From the NCBI GenBank assembly GCA_963726765.1, contig CAVSDH010000011.1, forward strand, positions 620,001 through 684,000: 64,000 nt of DNA. Direction: 5' to 3'. Numbering within the stretch: position 1 is the first letter of the stretch; each line of letters opens with the position of its first letter. Source of the stretch: CAIWHR01 sp963726765. Lineage in GTDB: Bacteria; Pseudomonadota; Gammaproteobacteria; Burkholderiales; Casimicrobiaceae. The notes beneath the pieces are model-generated. The model saw nothing but the letters and a program-made list of their open reading frames with translations, made no database searches and was not told the DNA's origin. Both the position numbers and the translations under genes were made by a program. Shown piece by piece: positions 1-8,933 of the stretch.

Positions 1-684
1 GCGACGCAGGAATACGCCGGGACCATGGTGATCGCCGAGGCATCGGCCCGGCAGGAGCGCTGCCGTTTCCGGGCTGACGACGATTTCTCCGGCGCTGGCC
101 GCCTGTTCCATCGTCACCAATCGGCTCCACGCAGGCCCCGTCGTCAGCAACTCGGTGTGGGAGCTGCCGACCGCAAAGAAGTGAAAGCGCCCGGTGTGAA
201 CGCCCTGCGACATCCGCAGCGTGACCTTGGCGCCCGGCACGTCGATCCGGCCGACCTTGCGCAGCGTCCGCCGCATGAGGATCGTGGCCCGACTGGCGCG
301 GGTCAGGTGCCCGGCACCCTCGAACCACAGGAGCAGCGCGTCGCCGCCGAACTTGAGGAGGCTGCCGCCATTCTCGTAGGCGACCTCGAGGATCGCCTCG
401 AAGCTGCTGCCGATGGCATCGGTTATCTGCTCGGCGCCTTCCCGCCCTTTGCGCGCAAGCTGTTCCGACAGCTTCGTGAATCCGGAAACATCGACGAACG
501 CCGCGGTGCCGTCGCTTGTCCACGCGCGACTGCCGGGATCGTCGACCAGATGCTGCTGCAGGATCCGCGCAACATACCGGTTCGCCCGGTCAGTGCTGTG
601 CGGTTGGTCCGAAGCGCTCTCGGCGCGCGAGTCCTTCGCGTCGGCGACCTCGATCGGGACGGGGGATGACGGATCGTTGCTCAA
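1..684 (-). CDS. Class III adenylate/guanylate cyclase domain protein (N-terminal part; cut by window edge)
   Basis: Reading the minus strand gives a nucleotidyl cyclase catalytic domain. A metal-binding FVDVSGFT motif lies near residue 65 and the second acidic motif KFGGDALLLWF near residue 115, followed by the GVHTGRFHFFAVG segment usual for class III cyclases. It would make cAMP or cGMP from the nucleoside triphosphate. The carboxyl end lies outside the window; in related proteins an ATPase/TPR region often follows, which cannot be checked here. No ATG or GTG precedes the domain after the upstream stop at 757-759, so a TTG start at 684 (or 744) is the best available choice and is uncertain. 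It lies 145 bases downstream of the thioredoxin-like gene, same strand. Confidence 0.75.
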   Translation of the reverse strand, partial: MSNDPSSPVPIEVADAKDSRAESASDQPHSTDRANRYVARILQQHLVDDPGSRAWTSDGTAAFVDVSGFTKLSEQLARKGREGAEQITDAIGSSFEAILEVAYENGGSLLKFGGDALLLWFEGAGHLTRASRATILMRRTLRKVGRIDVPGAKVTLRMSQGVHTGRFHFFAVGSSHTELLTTGPAWSRLVTMEQAASAGEIVVSPETAALLPGRCLGDHHGPGVFLRR

Positions 685-829
685 TTCGGAAGATTTTGTG
701 TCGCCACGTTTCGATTCTGTGGCAGGGGAATCGTTCGGACGCAATGTTGCGGAGCTTCAGGCCCTCGTTTCGCCGAACGGCATGAGCGGCGGATGTCCGC
801 AAGTTTAACCGATCGCGGTCAACTCACGG

Positions 830-1858
830 CTACTCCCAGAGATCGACACGCGTGCCTTCGCTGCGCAGTCGCTCGGCGCGGGCTTGGACAAATCGCTGGA
901 ACGAAGGTTCGCTCCGGTAGGCACCGCTGGCGACGTAGTCGAGCGCCGAGGCGAAGTGGAAGGCGCGCTGATAGGCGTCCAGGCGAAACACCTCGCGGCC
1001 GTCTGCATCGTAGAAAACGATCGTCGGCGTGTAGCTGATGCGAAGGTCGCGCGCCCATGCGTCGGCCTTGACCTTCGCGCCGTCGGGCGTCGTGACATCG
1101 GTGCGCGCACCAAGGGCGAAGCGGGCGACGTCGAAACCGGCCAGCTGCACCCGGATGTCGGGGCGATGGAGAATGTCGCGGTGCAATTCGTCGCACGCGG
1201 AACAGTGGGGAGTCTCGAAGATGACGGCGAGCGGTCTGCTGCCCGGCGAGCGCGTGAGGGCGTACGGAGGCTTCGCGAAGAATGGCTCGTCCGCGAGCGT
1301 GGCGCTTGCTGCCGCAGGTGCCCTGCGCGCCATATAGGCGGCGAGGGTTTCCCGCTTCTCGTGTCTGCCGGAGACGTAGTCCAGCACCTGTTCGAACTTT
1401 TCCGGCGGATAGTAGCCGTTGAGCCGCGCCGCGATTTTCCCGTTCTCGTCGAAGAAAAGGAGCGTCGGGGTGAACTGGACGTCGAGCACGCGGGCCAGGT
1501 TCTTTTCGCTCATCGTGCGCCCGTCGAGCCAGGTGGTTTCGCGGTCACCCCATATATTGAGCGCGATCGCGACGAAGTGCCGCCGTGTCTTGTCGACGAT
1601 CCGTCGCTGCGAGAAGTTGTTCACCATGAGCTGCCGGCAATAGGGACAGCCGTCCTGCCCGAAGTACGCCATCAAGCGCCGGCCGTCCTTCGCCGCGTCG
1701 GCGATGTCCTCGCGAAAATCGAGGAACGTCTCGCTGAACCACGGCGGAATGTCGATCGCGTACGGCGACGGCACCTGTGCGCGTGCGCCGCCGGCGACGG
1801 CCACCATCAGGAATCCCGCTGCGAGTGCTTGCCGCAGGCCGGCCCGGGAAAGGGTCAT
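830..1858 (-). CDS. Secreted tandem thioredoxin-fold protein
   Basis: A 342-residue protein with an N-terminal hydrophobic signal segment (about residues 8-28, ending near GGARAQ), so probably periplasmic. It holds two thioredoxin-like domains. The first has active site CPYC at residues 71-74 and a cis-Pro motif FTPTLLFF near 130. The second has CSAC at 219-222 and a matching SYTPTIVFYD. It is expected to reduce or isomerise disulfides or act on a redox partner; SoxW/thioredoxin-2-like proteins are the nearest remembered relatives. Its ATG overlaps the stop of the upstream hemerythrin gene (ATGA), indicating translational coupling as the last gene of the box operon. The substrate is unknown. 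Confidence 0.85.
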   Translation of the reverse strand: MTLSRAGLRQALAAGFLMVAVAGGARAQVPSPYAIDIPPWFSETFLDFREDIADAAKDGRRLMAYFGQDGCPYCRQLMVNNFSQRRIVDKTRRHFVAIALNIWGDRETTWLDGRTMSEKNLARVLDVQFTPTLLFFDENGKIAARLNGYYPPEKFEQVLDYVSGRHEKRETLAAYMARRAPAAASATLADEPFFAKPPYALTRSPGSRPLAVIFETPHCSACDELHRDILHRPDIRVQLAGFDVARFALGARTDVTTPDGAKVKADAWARDLRISYTPTIVFYDADGREVFRLDAYQRAFHFASALDYVASGAYRSEPSFQRFVQARAERLRSEGTRVDLWE

Positions 1859-2403
1859 GGCGATCGCGCCGCGCCGAAACGCGTGCCGCGTCGTGCGGCC
1901 ATCTCCTGCCCGATCTGACGCAGCGCTTCTGCATCGAGCGCGTCCGCGGCGAGCGGAATGAGAGCGCCTTCCTCGCGGGCGATGTGCGTCGCATAGACGG
2001 CACGAAGATCGTCGACCTGTTTCGGCGAAAGATTCGAACGTGCCCCTGCAGCGATGCCGGCGAGCAGCGGACGCAACCGGCGCCAACGCGAGTCCAGTGC
2101 CTGATGGTCGCGCAGGAGATCGTCGATCAGCGCGCCGGCGCCGCCTCCCGCAGCGCCGCGAAGCCGCGGAAACAGGCTTTCCTCCTCGTCGGCGTGATGG
2201 TTGGGCGCCGGGCCGTCGAAATATTTCAGGACCGCGCGCGCAGCGATCCGCGCGTCCTCGTCGCAGCCGTGCTCGGGCAGATGGCGCTGGAGGCGGTCGA
2301 GCGTCGCAAGCTCGCGCTCGATGCGCCGATGGCACGCGACGAGCATCCCCAGCGGATCGTCGAAGCCGGGTGCCTGCGGGGTGGTGAAGAGTCCGGGGAC
2401 CAT
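1855..2403 (-). CDS. Hemerythrin-like HHE domain protein
   Basis: A 182-residue helical protein with the HHE/hemerythrin ligand pattern: CHRRIERE near residue 25, NHHADEEESLFPRL near 75, DHQALD near 105 and THIAREEGALIPLA near 150. Such domains bind a non-haem di-iron centre and often O2 or NO. The start at 2403 follows a stretch with no obvious strong ribosome site. It sits between a SirB2-like gene and the thioredoxin-like gene on the same strand, and its stop overlaps the latter's start. A second, divergent hemerythrin is encoded two genes upstream, directly behind boxA. Whether it carries O2 for the box oxygenase or senses O2/NO is inference. Confidence 0.85.
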   Translation of the reverse strand: MVPGLFTTPQAPGFDDPLGMLVACHRRIERELATLDRLQRHLPEHGCDEDARIAARAVLKYFDGPAPNHHADEEESLFPRLRGAAGGGAGALIDDLLRDHQALDSRWRRLRPLLAGIAAGARSNLSPKQVDDLRAVYATHIAREEGALIPLAADALDAEALRQIGQEMAARRGTRFGAARSP

Positions 2404-2438
2404 CGCTGCTCCGCGAATGCGTGAAGCGGATGCGGAAA

Positions 2439-2831
2439 TTATAGCCGCGCGATGAAGCCGAGCGGAGATTTCGTCAGCGCGACAGAGACGATGTAGCCGA
2501 AGACGGCGAGCGCAGCGATGAAGGCAGCGATGCGCACGCGGCGCGTCCTGCCGCGCTTCAGCGCGACGGTGCCGAGGGCGATGTAGACGAGGAGCGCAAC
2601 GACCTTGGCGGCGAGCCACCCGCGCGTGGCGCCGGCGTCCAGCTGCCACGCCAGCAGGACCGCCGAGCCAAGGAGCCCGGTGTCGACCACGTGGGGCACG
2701 ATCCGCACCCAGCGCTGCAGAAGTCGCGCGGGAGAGTAGAGCATCCAGGCGCCGCGCAGTGCGAACAGCGCGAGCGAGATCGTCACTGCGCCGACGTGGA
2801 TTCCCTTGAGGAGGCCGTAGTCCGGCATCAT
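2439..2831 (-). CDS. SirB2-family integral membrane protein
   Basis: A 130-residue protein with four predicted membrane helices (about residues 5-30, 45-65, 70-90 and 100-122). The features GIHVGAVTISLALFALRG and the RIVPHVVDT loop are typical of the SirB2 family, whose biochemical role is not established. The ATGATG start overlaps the TGA of the upstream hemerythrin gene, so it is probably co-translated with it. Linkage of SirB2-like proteins to hemerythrin and oxygenase genes is unusual and may point to a role in O2-linked metabolism, but nothing in the sequence proves this. Confidence 0.8.
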   Translation of the reverse strand: MMPDYGLLKGIHVGAVTISLALFALRGAWMLYSPARLLQRWVRIVPHVVDTGLLGSAVLLAWQLDAGATRGWLAAKVVALLVYIALGTVALKRGRTRRVRIAAFIAALAVFGYIVSVALTKSPLGFIARL

Positions 2832-3439
2832 GCGCCGGGCACGAGATCGAGAATTCGGCGGTAGAGGGATTCCGCTTCCTCTTTCGGCCCGATCCCTGCG
2901 AGCGGATTGTCGTTCTCGCGGAATGCGGTAGCGACGAGCTCCCAGTCGCCGACGGTCAGATGGCGCCGTGCGAGCGGAAGGAGCACGTCCTCTTCCTTCG
3001 TCATGTGTCGCCAGTGGAACTCGGCGTACGACTCGACATCGCGGGCGAACGCATCGAAGGCGGCGTCGCCGGCGCGCGCGTAACGCTCGAGTGCGTCACC
3101 CAGCGCAGCGATCAGCAGGGCGCCCTCGGCATGCTCCGCGTCCAGCGCGGCGATCAGCGGCTCGGCCTGGGGACAGCGCGCCGCGAGCGTCGCGAACAGG
3201 GTCCGCTCCTCCTTCGGATGATGAAGTCGCTCCGGAAACGCGACGATGTAGTCCTGCAACGCGCGCAGCAGGCGGAAGTCCGGCGTGCCGCCTTCGCGGA
3301 TCCGGCGAACGGCGGCGCGCAGCCCGAAGAGCACCGATGCGATGGCGAGGTGCTCATCCTTCATCAGGCGGATCGCAGTTGCAGAGGCCGCGTCGGCCTC
3401 CGACTCCGGCTTCGCGATACGACGCGGTCCCGCGGGCAT
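2828..3439 (-). CDS. Hemerythrin-like protein encoded directly behind boxA
   Basis: A 203-residue protein. After a short basic N-terminus it has KDEHLAIASVL near residue 27, RLHHPKEERTLF near 72, DAEHAEGALLIA near 100 and FHWRHMTKEEDVLLPLA near 143, the spaced His/Glu set of HHE hemerythrin domains. The ATG at 3439 lies only five bases after the boxA stop, so this gene is almost certainly transcribed with the benzoyl-CoA epoxidase genes. An O2-binding or O2-protective role for the oxygen-dependent BoxAB reaction is plausible. An alternative is a stress or NO-response protein. The downstream SirB2 gene overlaps its stop. Confidence 0.87.
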   Translation of the reverse strand: MPAGPRRIAKPESEADAASATAIRLMKDEHLAIASVLFGLRAAVRRIREGGTPDFRLLRALQDYIVAFPERLHHPKEERTLFATLAARCPQAEPLIAALDAEHAEGALLIAALGDALERYARAGDAAFDAFARDVESYAEFHWRHMTKEEDVLLPLARRHLTVGDWELVATAFRENDNPLAGIGPKEEAESLYRRILDLVPGA

Positions 3440-3444
3440 CGCGA

Positions 3445-4659
3445 TCAGTAGGTCTCGACGTGGTAGCGGCCCTGCGCGCGCAGCAGAGGAAGGAGCGAGG
3501 ACCAGTCGGCGCCTTGTGCGCGGCAGACGTCGCGGAACGCGTCGTCGACGCCCTTTTCCATCCCTTTCAGGCCGCAGATGTAGACGTGGCAGCTCGCGTC
3601 GCGGATGAGCCGCGCGACGTCCGCGCCGCGCGCGCGGATGCGGTCCTGCACGTACTGCTTCGGCTGCCCCGAAACGCGCGAGAACGCAAAGTTGATGTCG
3701 ATGAAATCCTTCGGCAGCTTCAGCAGCGGACCGAAGTAGGGAAGCTCGCCCTCCATTCGCGCGCCGAAGAACAGCATCAGCTCTCCGCCTTCCTTCAGCG
3801 CGATGCGGCGGCGGCGGCGCTCCGTCATCGCGCGCATCGGCGCCGAACCCGTGCCCGTGCACACCATGAGCAGGCTCGACCCCGGGTGGTTCGGCATCAG
3901 GAACGACGTGCCGTAGGGCCCCACGACCCTCACCTCGTCGCCCTTTTTCAAATCGCAGAGATAGTTCGATGCGACGCCGCGGACGGGCCTGCCGTCGTGG
4001 TCCTCGGTGACGCGCTTCACCGTGAGCGACAGGTTGTTGTAGCGCGGCCGCTCGCCTTCCCGCGGGCTCGCGACCGAATAGAGGCGCACGTGGTGCGGCC
4101 GGCCACCCGCGTCGGTTCCCGGCGGCACGATGCCGATCGTCTGACCTTCGAGGACCGGAAACGCGGTGCCGCCGAAGTCGAGCACGAGGTGCCGGATGTC
4201 GGCGGAAGCGTCGTCGGCGGTCAGCCGGAAGTTTCCGCTGAGGGTCGCGATCGCCGGCTTCGCGAGCGAGTACAGGTTGACGTAGGGATGTGCGGCCGAC
4301 CACGGCGGCGGCGCTTCGCCGCCCTGGCCCGCGGTCGCGACGGACGTGATCCGCGCGACGTCGGCCGGCATCTCGGCGGCAGCGTCGGCCGCGATCTCGC
4401 CCTGCGCGGGCAGACTGTCCCACGAGAGCTGCTCGGCGAGCGTGTAGGGCGCCGCGCGGTCCACCTGCCGCCAGTTGTCGATGGCGCCGGTCGGGCATGG
4501 CGAGATGCAGTCGTTGCAGAAGTTGCACTTCGCCGCGTCGACGACGTAGTTGCGCGCGTCGTGCGTGACGGCGCCGACCGGGCAGGTCTCCTCGCAGGTG
4601 TTGCAGCGGATGCAGATCTCCGGGTCGATGAGATGCTGGCGCAGCACCTCGACGGGCAT
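3445..4659 (-). CDS. boxA: Benzoyl-CoA 2,3-epoxidase reductase component BoxA
   Basis: A 404-residue flavoprotein that passes electrons from NADPH to BoxB. Two ferredoxin-type [4Fe-4S] sites lie at the N-terminus: C16/C19/C22 with C26, and C45/C48/C51 with C55. A ferredoxin-NADP reductase module follows from about residue 125, with the FAD motif RLYSVAS and the nucleotide motif CTGTGSAPMRAM, ending in the aromatic HVETY usual for this fold. Length and domain order match BoxA of Azoarcus. It lies 12 bases after boxB and 5 bases before a hemerythrin gene. It acts in the cytoplasm with BoxB on benzoyl-CoA. Confidence 0.96.
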   Translation of the reverse strand: MPVEVLRQHLIDPEICIRCNTCEETCPVGAVTHDARNYVVDAAKCNFCNDCISPCPTGAIDNWRQVDRAAPYTLAEQLSWDSLPAQGEIAADAAAEMPADVARITSVATAGQGGEAPPPWSAAHPYVNLYSLAKPAIATLSGNFRLTADDASADIRHLVLDFGGTAFPVLEGQTIGIVPPGTDAGGRPHHVRLYSVASPREGERPRYNNLSLTVKRVTEDHDGRPVRGVASNYLCDLKKGDEVRVVGPYGTSFLMPNHPGSSLLMVCTGTGSAPMRAMTERRRRRIALKEGGELMLFFGARMEGELPYFGPLLKLPKDFIDINFAFSRVSGQPKQYVQDRIRARGADVARLIRDASCHVYICGLKGMEKGVDDAFRDVCRAQGADWSSLLPLLRAQGRYHVETY

Positions 4660-4671
4660 GTGCGTTTGCGC

Positions 4672-6096
4672 TCAATTGATGCGGACGTACTCGAAATCGA
4701 CCGGCTTGTTGTCGATGCCGCGCGCAGGCGGCGCGATCCAGTTCGCGAATTTGCCCGGTTCGGCGACACGCCCCATCAGCGACGCGACGAACGCGCGGTC
4801 GGTCTCCGACGGCAGCCACGCGAAATGCCTGTGCGTCCAGTCCGCCTCGGACACGACATTGCCTTCCGGATCGACGCGAACCGAGGACAGCGGGCCGATC
4901 TTCCGGTTGAAGGCCTTGTGCGGCGCGCGCAGGCGAAACGCGACCCCGCTCTTGTCGATGACCTTGTTCCAGCGCTCGATGCCGGCGATCGCGTCCTTCA
5001 CGTAATCGTCGCGAAGCTTCTCGTTGAGTGCGTTGAGTGCCGGCGCCTGCGCCACCGCAAGGCGGCCGTCGCGGACTTCGAGAACGGGGTAGGTCGCTCC
5101 GGCCAGAAGGTGGTCGTCGTCGATTTTCGTCTCGTCGAAGCGGCCCTTGAGGCCCGTCGAATAGAAGGTTGCCGCATTCGACGAGACGTCGGCACCGAAG
5201 AGGTCCATGGTCACGCTGAAATGGAAGTTGAGGTAGCGCTGGATCGTCGGCAGGTCGATCAGTCCCAGCGCGCGGAGTTTCGCCGGATCGTCGACCTTGT
5301 GCGCAACCATCGCTTCGCACGTGCGCTGGATGATGCGACCCACCCCCGACTCGCCGACGAACATGTGGTGCGCCTCTTCGGTCAGCATGAAGCGCGTGGT
5401 GCGCGCGAGCGGGTCGAAACCCGACTCGGCGAGCGAGCAGAGCTGGTACTTGCCGTCGCGGTCGGTGAAGTAGGTGAACATGAAGAACGCCAGCCAGTCC
5501 GGCGTGCGCTCGTTGAACGCGCCGAGGATGCGCGGGTTGTCGGCGTCGCCGGAGCGGCGCTCGAGCAGCGCCTCGGCTTCCTCGCGCCCGTCGCGGCCGA
5601 AATAGGCGTGCAGCAGGTAGACCATCGCCCACAGGTGCCGCCCTTCCTCGACATTGACCTGGAACAGGTTGCGCAGGTCGTAGAGCGACGGGCACGTGAG
5701 ACCGAGATGACGCTGCTGCTCGACCGACGCGGGCTCGGTGTCGCCCTGGGTGACGATGAGCCGCCGCAGGTTCGCGCGATATTCGCCCGGCACCTCCTGC
5801 CACGCGGGCTCGCCCTTGTGCGCGCCGAAATTCACCTTGCGTTCCGCCTCCGCGGGCGCGAGGAAGATTCCCCAGCGGTAATCGCGCATCTTCACGTAGT
5901 CGAAATGCGCCCAGCCCTTGGGCTCGACGCTGACTGCGGTGCGCAGGTAGACGTCGGTGCCGGCGGTCCCTTCCGGTCCCATGTCGCCCCACCAGTTGAG
6001 GAACTCGGGCTGCCATTGCTCGAGCGCGCGCTGGAGCGTCCTGTTGCTCGCGAGCTCCACGTTGTTGGGGATCTTCTGGCTGTAGTCGATGCTCAT
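4672..6096 (-). CDS. boxB: Benzoyl-CoA 2,3-epoxidase oxygenase component BoxB
   Basis: A 474-residue di-iron oxygenase that epoxidises the benzoyl-CoA ring with O2 and electrons from BoxA. Two EExxH-type iron motifs are visible, NVEEGRHLWAM and LTEEAHHMFVGE, set in the usual four-helix context. The whole length matches known BoxB proteins (about 473 residues). The start at 6096 is supported by a GGAG eight bases upstream. It lies 44 bases after boxC and 12 before boxA. No frame problem is seen, so the central catalytic gene of this locus is intact. Confidence 0.97.
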   Translation of the reverse strand: MSIDYSQKIPNNVELASNRTLQRALEQWQPEFLNWWGDMGPEGTAGTDVYLRTAVSVEPKGWAHFDYVKMRDYRWGIFLAPAEAERKVNFGAHKGEPAWQEVPGEYRANLRRLIVTQGDTEPASVEQQRHLGLTCPSLYDLRNLFQVNVEEGRHLWAMVYLLHAYFGRDGREEAEALLERRSGDADNPRILGAFNERTPDWLAFFMFTYFTDRDGKYQLCSLAESGFDPLARTTRFMLTEEAHHMFVGESGVGRIIQRTCEAMVAHKVDDPAKLRALGLIDLPTIQRYLNFHFSVTMDLFGADVSSNAATFYSTGLKGRFDETKIDDDHLLAGATYPVLEVRDGRLAVAQAPALNALNEKLRDDYVKDAIAGIERWNKVIDKSGVAFRLRAPHKAFNRKIGPLSSVRVDPEGNVVSEADWTHRHFAWLPSETDRAFVASLMGRVAEPGKFANWIAPPARGIDNKPVDFEYVRIN

Positions 6097-6140
6097 CTGA
6101 TGCTCCGATTCGTTGTGCCGTCGTTCGGACGGACGCACGC

Positions 6141-7832
6141 CTAGACGCGATCCCAGTTGAATTTTGCCTTGCTGCCGGTGCCGAACACCTTGAGCGCGCC
6201 GGTCTCCCCGACGGCGTTGGGGCGGATGAAGATCCAGTTCTGCCACGCCGACAGGCGGGCGAAGACACGCGTTTCCATCGTCTCCGCGACACCGAAGCGG
6301 AGGTTCGCCTCCATGCCGGTGAGCGCATCGGGCGACAGGCTCGCGCGCTCCTCCAGCGCGATGCGGATTTCGTCGGCCCAGTCGAGATCGTCGGGTGCCG
6401 CGGTCACGAGGCCCTGCGCCAGCGCGTCGGCGGCACCGAGACGGCGGCCCACGGCAGCTCGCGCCGCGACCATCGGGGCGTCTTCGCCGTAGAAGCGGGC
6501 GGCGATGCGGGCGAGCCCGTTCACCATCGGACAGGCGCCGAAATTCATGGCCGAGAGTGCGATCGTCGGCGCGTCCTTCTCGCCCTCCGCCAGTCGGAGC
6601 ATGTAGCTGCGGTCGGCGCAGAAAGCGAGCTCGAGAAGCGTTCCGGCAAAGCACGAGCCCGGCTCGATGAGCGCATAGAGTGTTCGGGACGTGACGTCCA
6701 GTCGCGCGAGCGTGCGGCGCAGCATGCCGACCGTTTCGCGGACGAACCAGTCTCCCTTGTGTCTGTCGAGCGTCGCGTCGGCTGCGAGCACGTGCGCGGG
6801 ATCGCCCGCGGTCTTGAGGATCCACGTGCCCAGTTCCGGCTCGTTCGTGCGCAGGAGCAGGATCGCGTCGTCGAGTTCGCGCGCCATTGCGAGCGGCCAC
6901 CATGCGGCGCCCTGCGCGTGGATCGCCGGCAGGTCGGCAGGCGGCGCGGACGATGGTGCGGCAATGGTGACGGTGGCGTTGCGCGCCTTGCGGTCGATCC
7001 TTACGTCGACGTGCCGGTAGTGAATCCCGGCGGCGTCGATCGTGCGCGCGAGCTTCGCAAGCGCGACGCCCTTCGCGTCGCGCGGCCGGTCGCTTTGCGC
7101 CGCCAGCGCGCCTGCGCGCTCGCGCACGGTCGCCGCGAACTGCTGCGGCTTGGCGAAGCCGTCGATCAGCCGCCACTCCTTCGCCCGCTGCGCGCGCACG
7201 CCTTCGACCAGCGTGCAGAAGATGTCGGCGTGGTCGCGTCGCACGCGGCGCTTGTCGGTCACGCGCGTCAGGCCGCCGGTGCCGGGAAGGACGCCCAGCA
7301 GCGGCACTTCGGGCAGGCTGACCGCGGACGAGCGGTCGTCGACCAGCAGGATCTCGTCGCAGGCAAGCGCCAGCTCGTAGCCGCCTCCTGCGGTGGTTCC
7401 GTTGCACGCGGCGACGAACTTCAGTCCCGAGTGCCGGCTCGAATCCTCGATGCCGTTCCTCGTCTCGTTGGTGAACTTGCAGAAGTTCACCTTCCAAGCG
7501 TGCGAGGAAAGCCCGAGCATGAAGATGTTCGCGCCCGAGCAGAATATCCGTTCGCGGCTGCTCGTCACCACGACGCTGCCGACTTCGGGGTGCTCGAAGC
7601 GGATCCGCTGCAGCGCGTCGGCGAGTTCGATGTCCACGCCGAGGTCGTACGAGTTGAGCTTCAGCTTGTAGCCGGGCCTGATCCCGCGATCCTCGTCGAT
7701 GCCGAGCGCGAGGGTCGCCACCGGGCCGTCGAACGTGAGCTTCCAGTGCGCGTACGTCGAGGGTTCGGCGTCGTAGATGACGTACGTTGCCGGCTGCACG
7801 TCGGTCGGAAGTACGGTCGCCGCTTCTGCCAT
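6141..7832 (-). CDS. boxC: 2,3-epoxybenzoyl-CoA dihydrolase BoxC
   Basis: A 563-residue member of the enoyl-CoA hydratase superfamily with two crotonase-like halves. It hydrolyses the epoxide of 2,3-epoxybenzoyl-CoA and opens the ring to 3,4-dehydroadipyl-CoA semialdehyde plus formate. The oxyanion-hole segments FCSGANIFML (about residue 105) and NGTTAGGGYELALACDE (about 145) are clear. An AGGAGA ribosome site lies five bases upstream of the ATG at 7832, which decides this start over an in-frame ATG 18 bases further out. It follows boxR by 27 bases. The next enzyme, BoxD aldehyde dehydrogenase, is not in this window. Confidence 0.96.
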   Translation of the reverse strand: MAEAATVLPTDVQPATYVIYDAEPSTYAHWKLTFDGPVATLALGIDEDRGIRPGYKLKLNSYDLGVDIELADALQRIRFEHPEVGSVVVTSSRERIFCSGANIFMLGLSSHAWKVNFCKFTNETRNGIEDSSRHSGLKFVAACNGTTAGGGYELALACDEILLVDDRSSAVSLPEVPLLGVLPGTGGLTRVTDKRRVRRDHADIFCTLVEGVRAQRAKEWRLIDGFAKPQQFAATVRERAGALAAQSDRPRDAKGVALAKLARTIDAAGIHYRHVDVRIDRKARNATVTIAAPSSAPPADLPAIHAQGAAWWPLAMARELDDAILLLRTNEPELGTWILKTAGDPAHVLAADATLDRHKGDWFVRETVGMLRRTLARLDVTSRTLYALIEPGSCFAGTLLELAFCADRSYMLRLAEGEKDAPTIALSAMNFGACPMVNGLARIAARFYGEDAPMVAARAAVGRRLGAADALAQGLVTAAPDDLDWADEIRIALEERASLSPDALTGMEANLRFGVAETMETRVFARLSAWQNWIFIRPNAVGETGALKVFGTGSKAKFNWDRV

Positions 7833-7859
7833 GGCTGTCTCCTGAAACATTCGGTGGCG

Positions 7860-8756
7860 TCAGGCCTGCACGGCCTGACGCAGCTTGCGCAGGCTCTGCT
7901 CGACTGCCTCGCCGGTCGTGTCGAGCGTGAAGTCGGCTTTCCGGTACAGCGGGTCGCGCGCCTCGAGGATCCGCGTGAGGTCCTCCATGGCTTCCGCGTT
8001 GCCCTGCATCGGCCGGAAATCGCCCTGCGCGACGACGCGCGCCATGTGCTCGTCGGGCGCGGCTTTCACCCACACGGTGAAGCAGTTGAGCAGCAGCAGG
8101 TTGAACGTCTCGGGCTCGGAAACGATTCCGCCGCCGACGGTCATCACCATGTCGGCGTGCGACTCGATCATCTGCTCGAGACAGCGGCGCTCGATCCGCC
8201 GGTAGCCGGCCTGGCCGTACAGGAGGAACACTTCGGACAGGCTGATTCCGGCATTGCGCTCGATCTCGCGGTCGAGCTCGACGAACTCGAACCCCAGGGC
8301 GCTCGCGAGCGCGCTGCCCAGTGTCGTCTTTCCTGCGCCGCGAAGGCCGATCAGCGCGATGCGCTTCTTGCGTGCCGCTTCCTCGTGGCCGAAATCGCGC
8401 ATCAGCCGGAACACGACGTCCTCGAGCCGGTGTTCCGGCAACCGGTCGAGGAAGCGCCGGATGAGGCGCTGCTCGACGGAGTTCTCGCGTGGATCGAGCA
8501 ATTCGGTCACGGGCATGCCGAGCGCGCGCGCGACGCTGCGCAGCAGCAGCACCGAGGCGTTGCCTTCCCCCGCTTCCAGCTGGGCGAGATAGCGCTCCGA
8601 AATGCCGGCGTTCTGCGACAGGACCTTGCGCGCCATGCCGCGCCGCTCGCGCACCTCGCGGACGTGGCGTCCCATCGCGACGAGAAACTCGGCGTCGTCC
8701 GGCTGCTGCAGGCTGAGCGCCGCGGGGGCGGTTTCGCGGGGTTCCGCGGCTGCCAT
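7860..8756 (-). CDS. boxR: BoxR transcriptional regulator (XRE helix-turn-helix fused to shikimate-kinase-like domain)
   Basis: A 298-residue regulator. Residues about 27-85 form an XRE/Cro-type helix-turn-helix (MGRHVREVRERRGMARKVLS). From about residue 130 there is a shikimate-kinase-like fold with Walker A GLRGAGKTT (137-145), the architecture known for BzdR/BoxR, where the kinase-like domain senses benzoyl-CoA and releases repression. The ATG at 8756 is chosen; an in-frame ATG at 8825 lies upstream of the predicted promoter and is unlikely. First gene of the minus-strand box operon and divergent from the DUF4863/ligase/transport operon. BoxR-like sites in the intergenic region fit autoregulation. 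Confidence 0.93.
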   Translation of the reverse strand: MAAAEPRETAPAALSLQQPDDAEFLVAMGRHVREVRERRGMARKVLSQNAGISERYLAQLEAGEGNASVLLLRSVARALGMPVTELLDPRENSVEQRLIRRFLDRLPEHRLEDVVFRLMRDFGHEEAARKKRIALIGLRGAGKTTLGSALASALGFEFVELDREIERNAGISLSEVFLLYGQAGYRRIERRCLEQMIESHADMVMTVGGGIVSEPETFNLLLLNCFTVWVKAAPDEHMARVVAQGDFRPMQGNAEAMEDLTRILEARDPLYRKADFTLDTTGEAVEQSLRKLRQAVQA

Positions 8757-8789
8757 GGGGAATCCGATGGAGGTGGCGATTGGGAGACG

Positions 8790-8832
8790 GCAATATATTG
8801 CATGTAAATTCCCGCTGTCAAGCATTTTATAT
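8790..8832 (-). promoter_or_regulatory. boxR-operon promoter with palindrome over the -10
   Basis: On the minus strand, TTGACA (8821-8816) is followed after 18 bases by TATATT (8797-8792), a strong sigma-70 pattern. The perfect 12-base palindrome GCAATATATTGC (8790-8801) covers the -10. Extended to GGCA-ATATAT-TGCA, it is one base from the TGCA-N6-TGCA form I recall for BoxR/BzdR operators. An AGCATTTT repeat lies beside the -35. Confidence 0.65.
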
Positions 8833-8933
8833 CAGGCAGCTGAGGCGGTCGGGCAGGCGAAACCAGGGCGAACGAGCGCGGTGGGCGCTGACGAGTACCG
8901 AATTCTCGCCGCCGGAGAGATGATGTATTGTGC

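Noticed and set aside
25..669. A 214-codon plus-strand frame at the left end
   Set aside because: The minus strand encodes a clear cyclase catalytic domain over the same bases.
2968..6144. A 1058-codon plus-strand frame opposite boxA/boxB
   Set aside because: Antisense shadow; the opposite strand encodes recognisable BoxA and BoxB throughout.
4672..8793. A 1373-codon minus-strand frame running from boxR to boxB
   Set aside because: Only its last 474 codons are a protein (BoxB); the rest is an out-of-frame reading of boxC and boxR.
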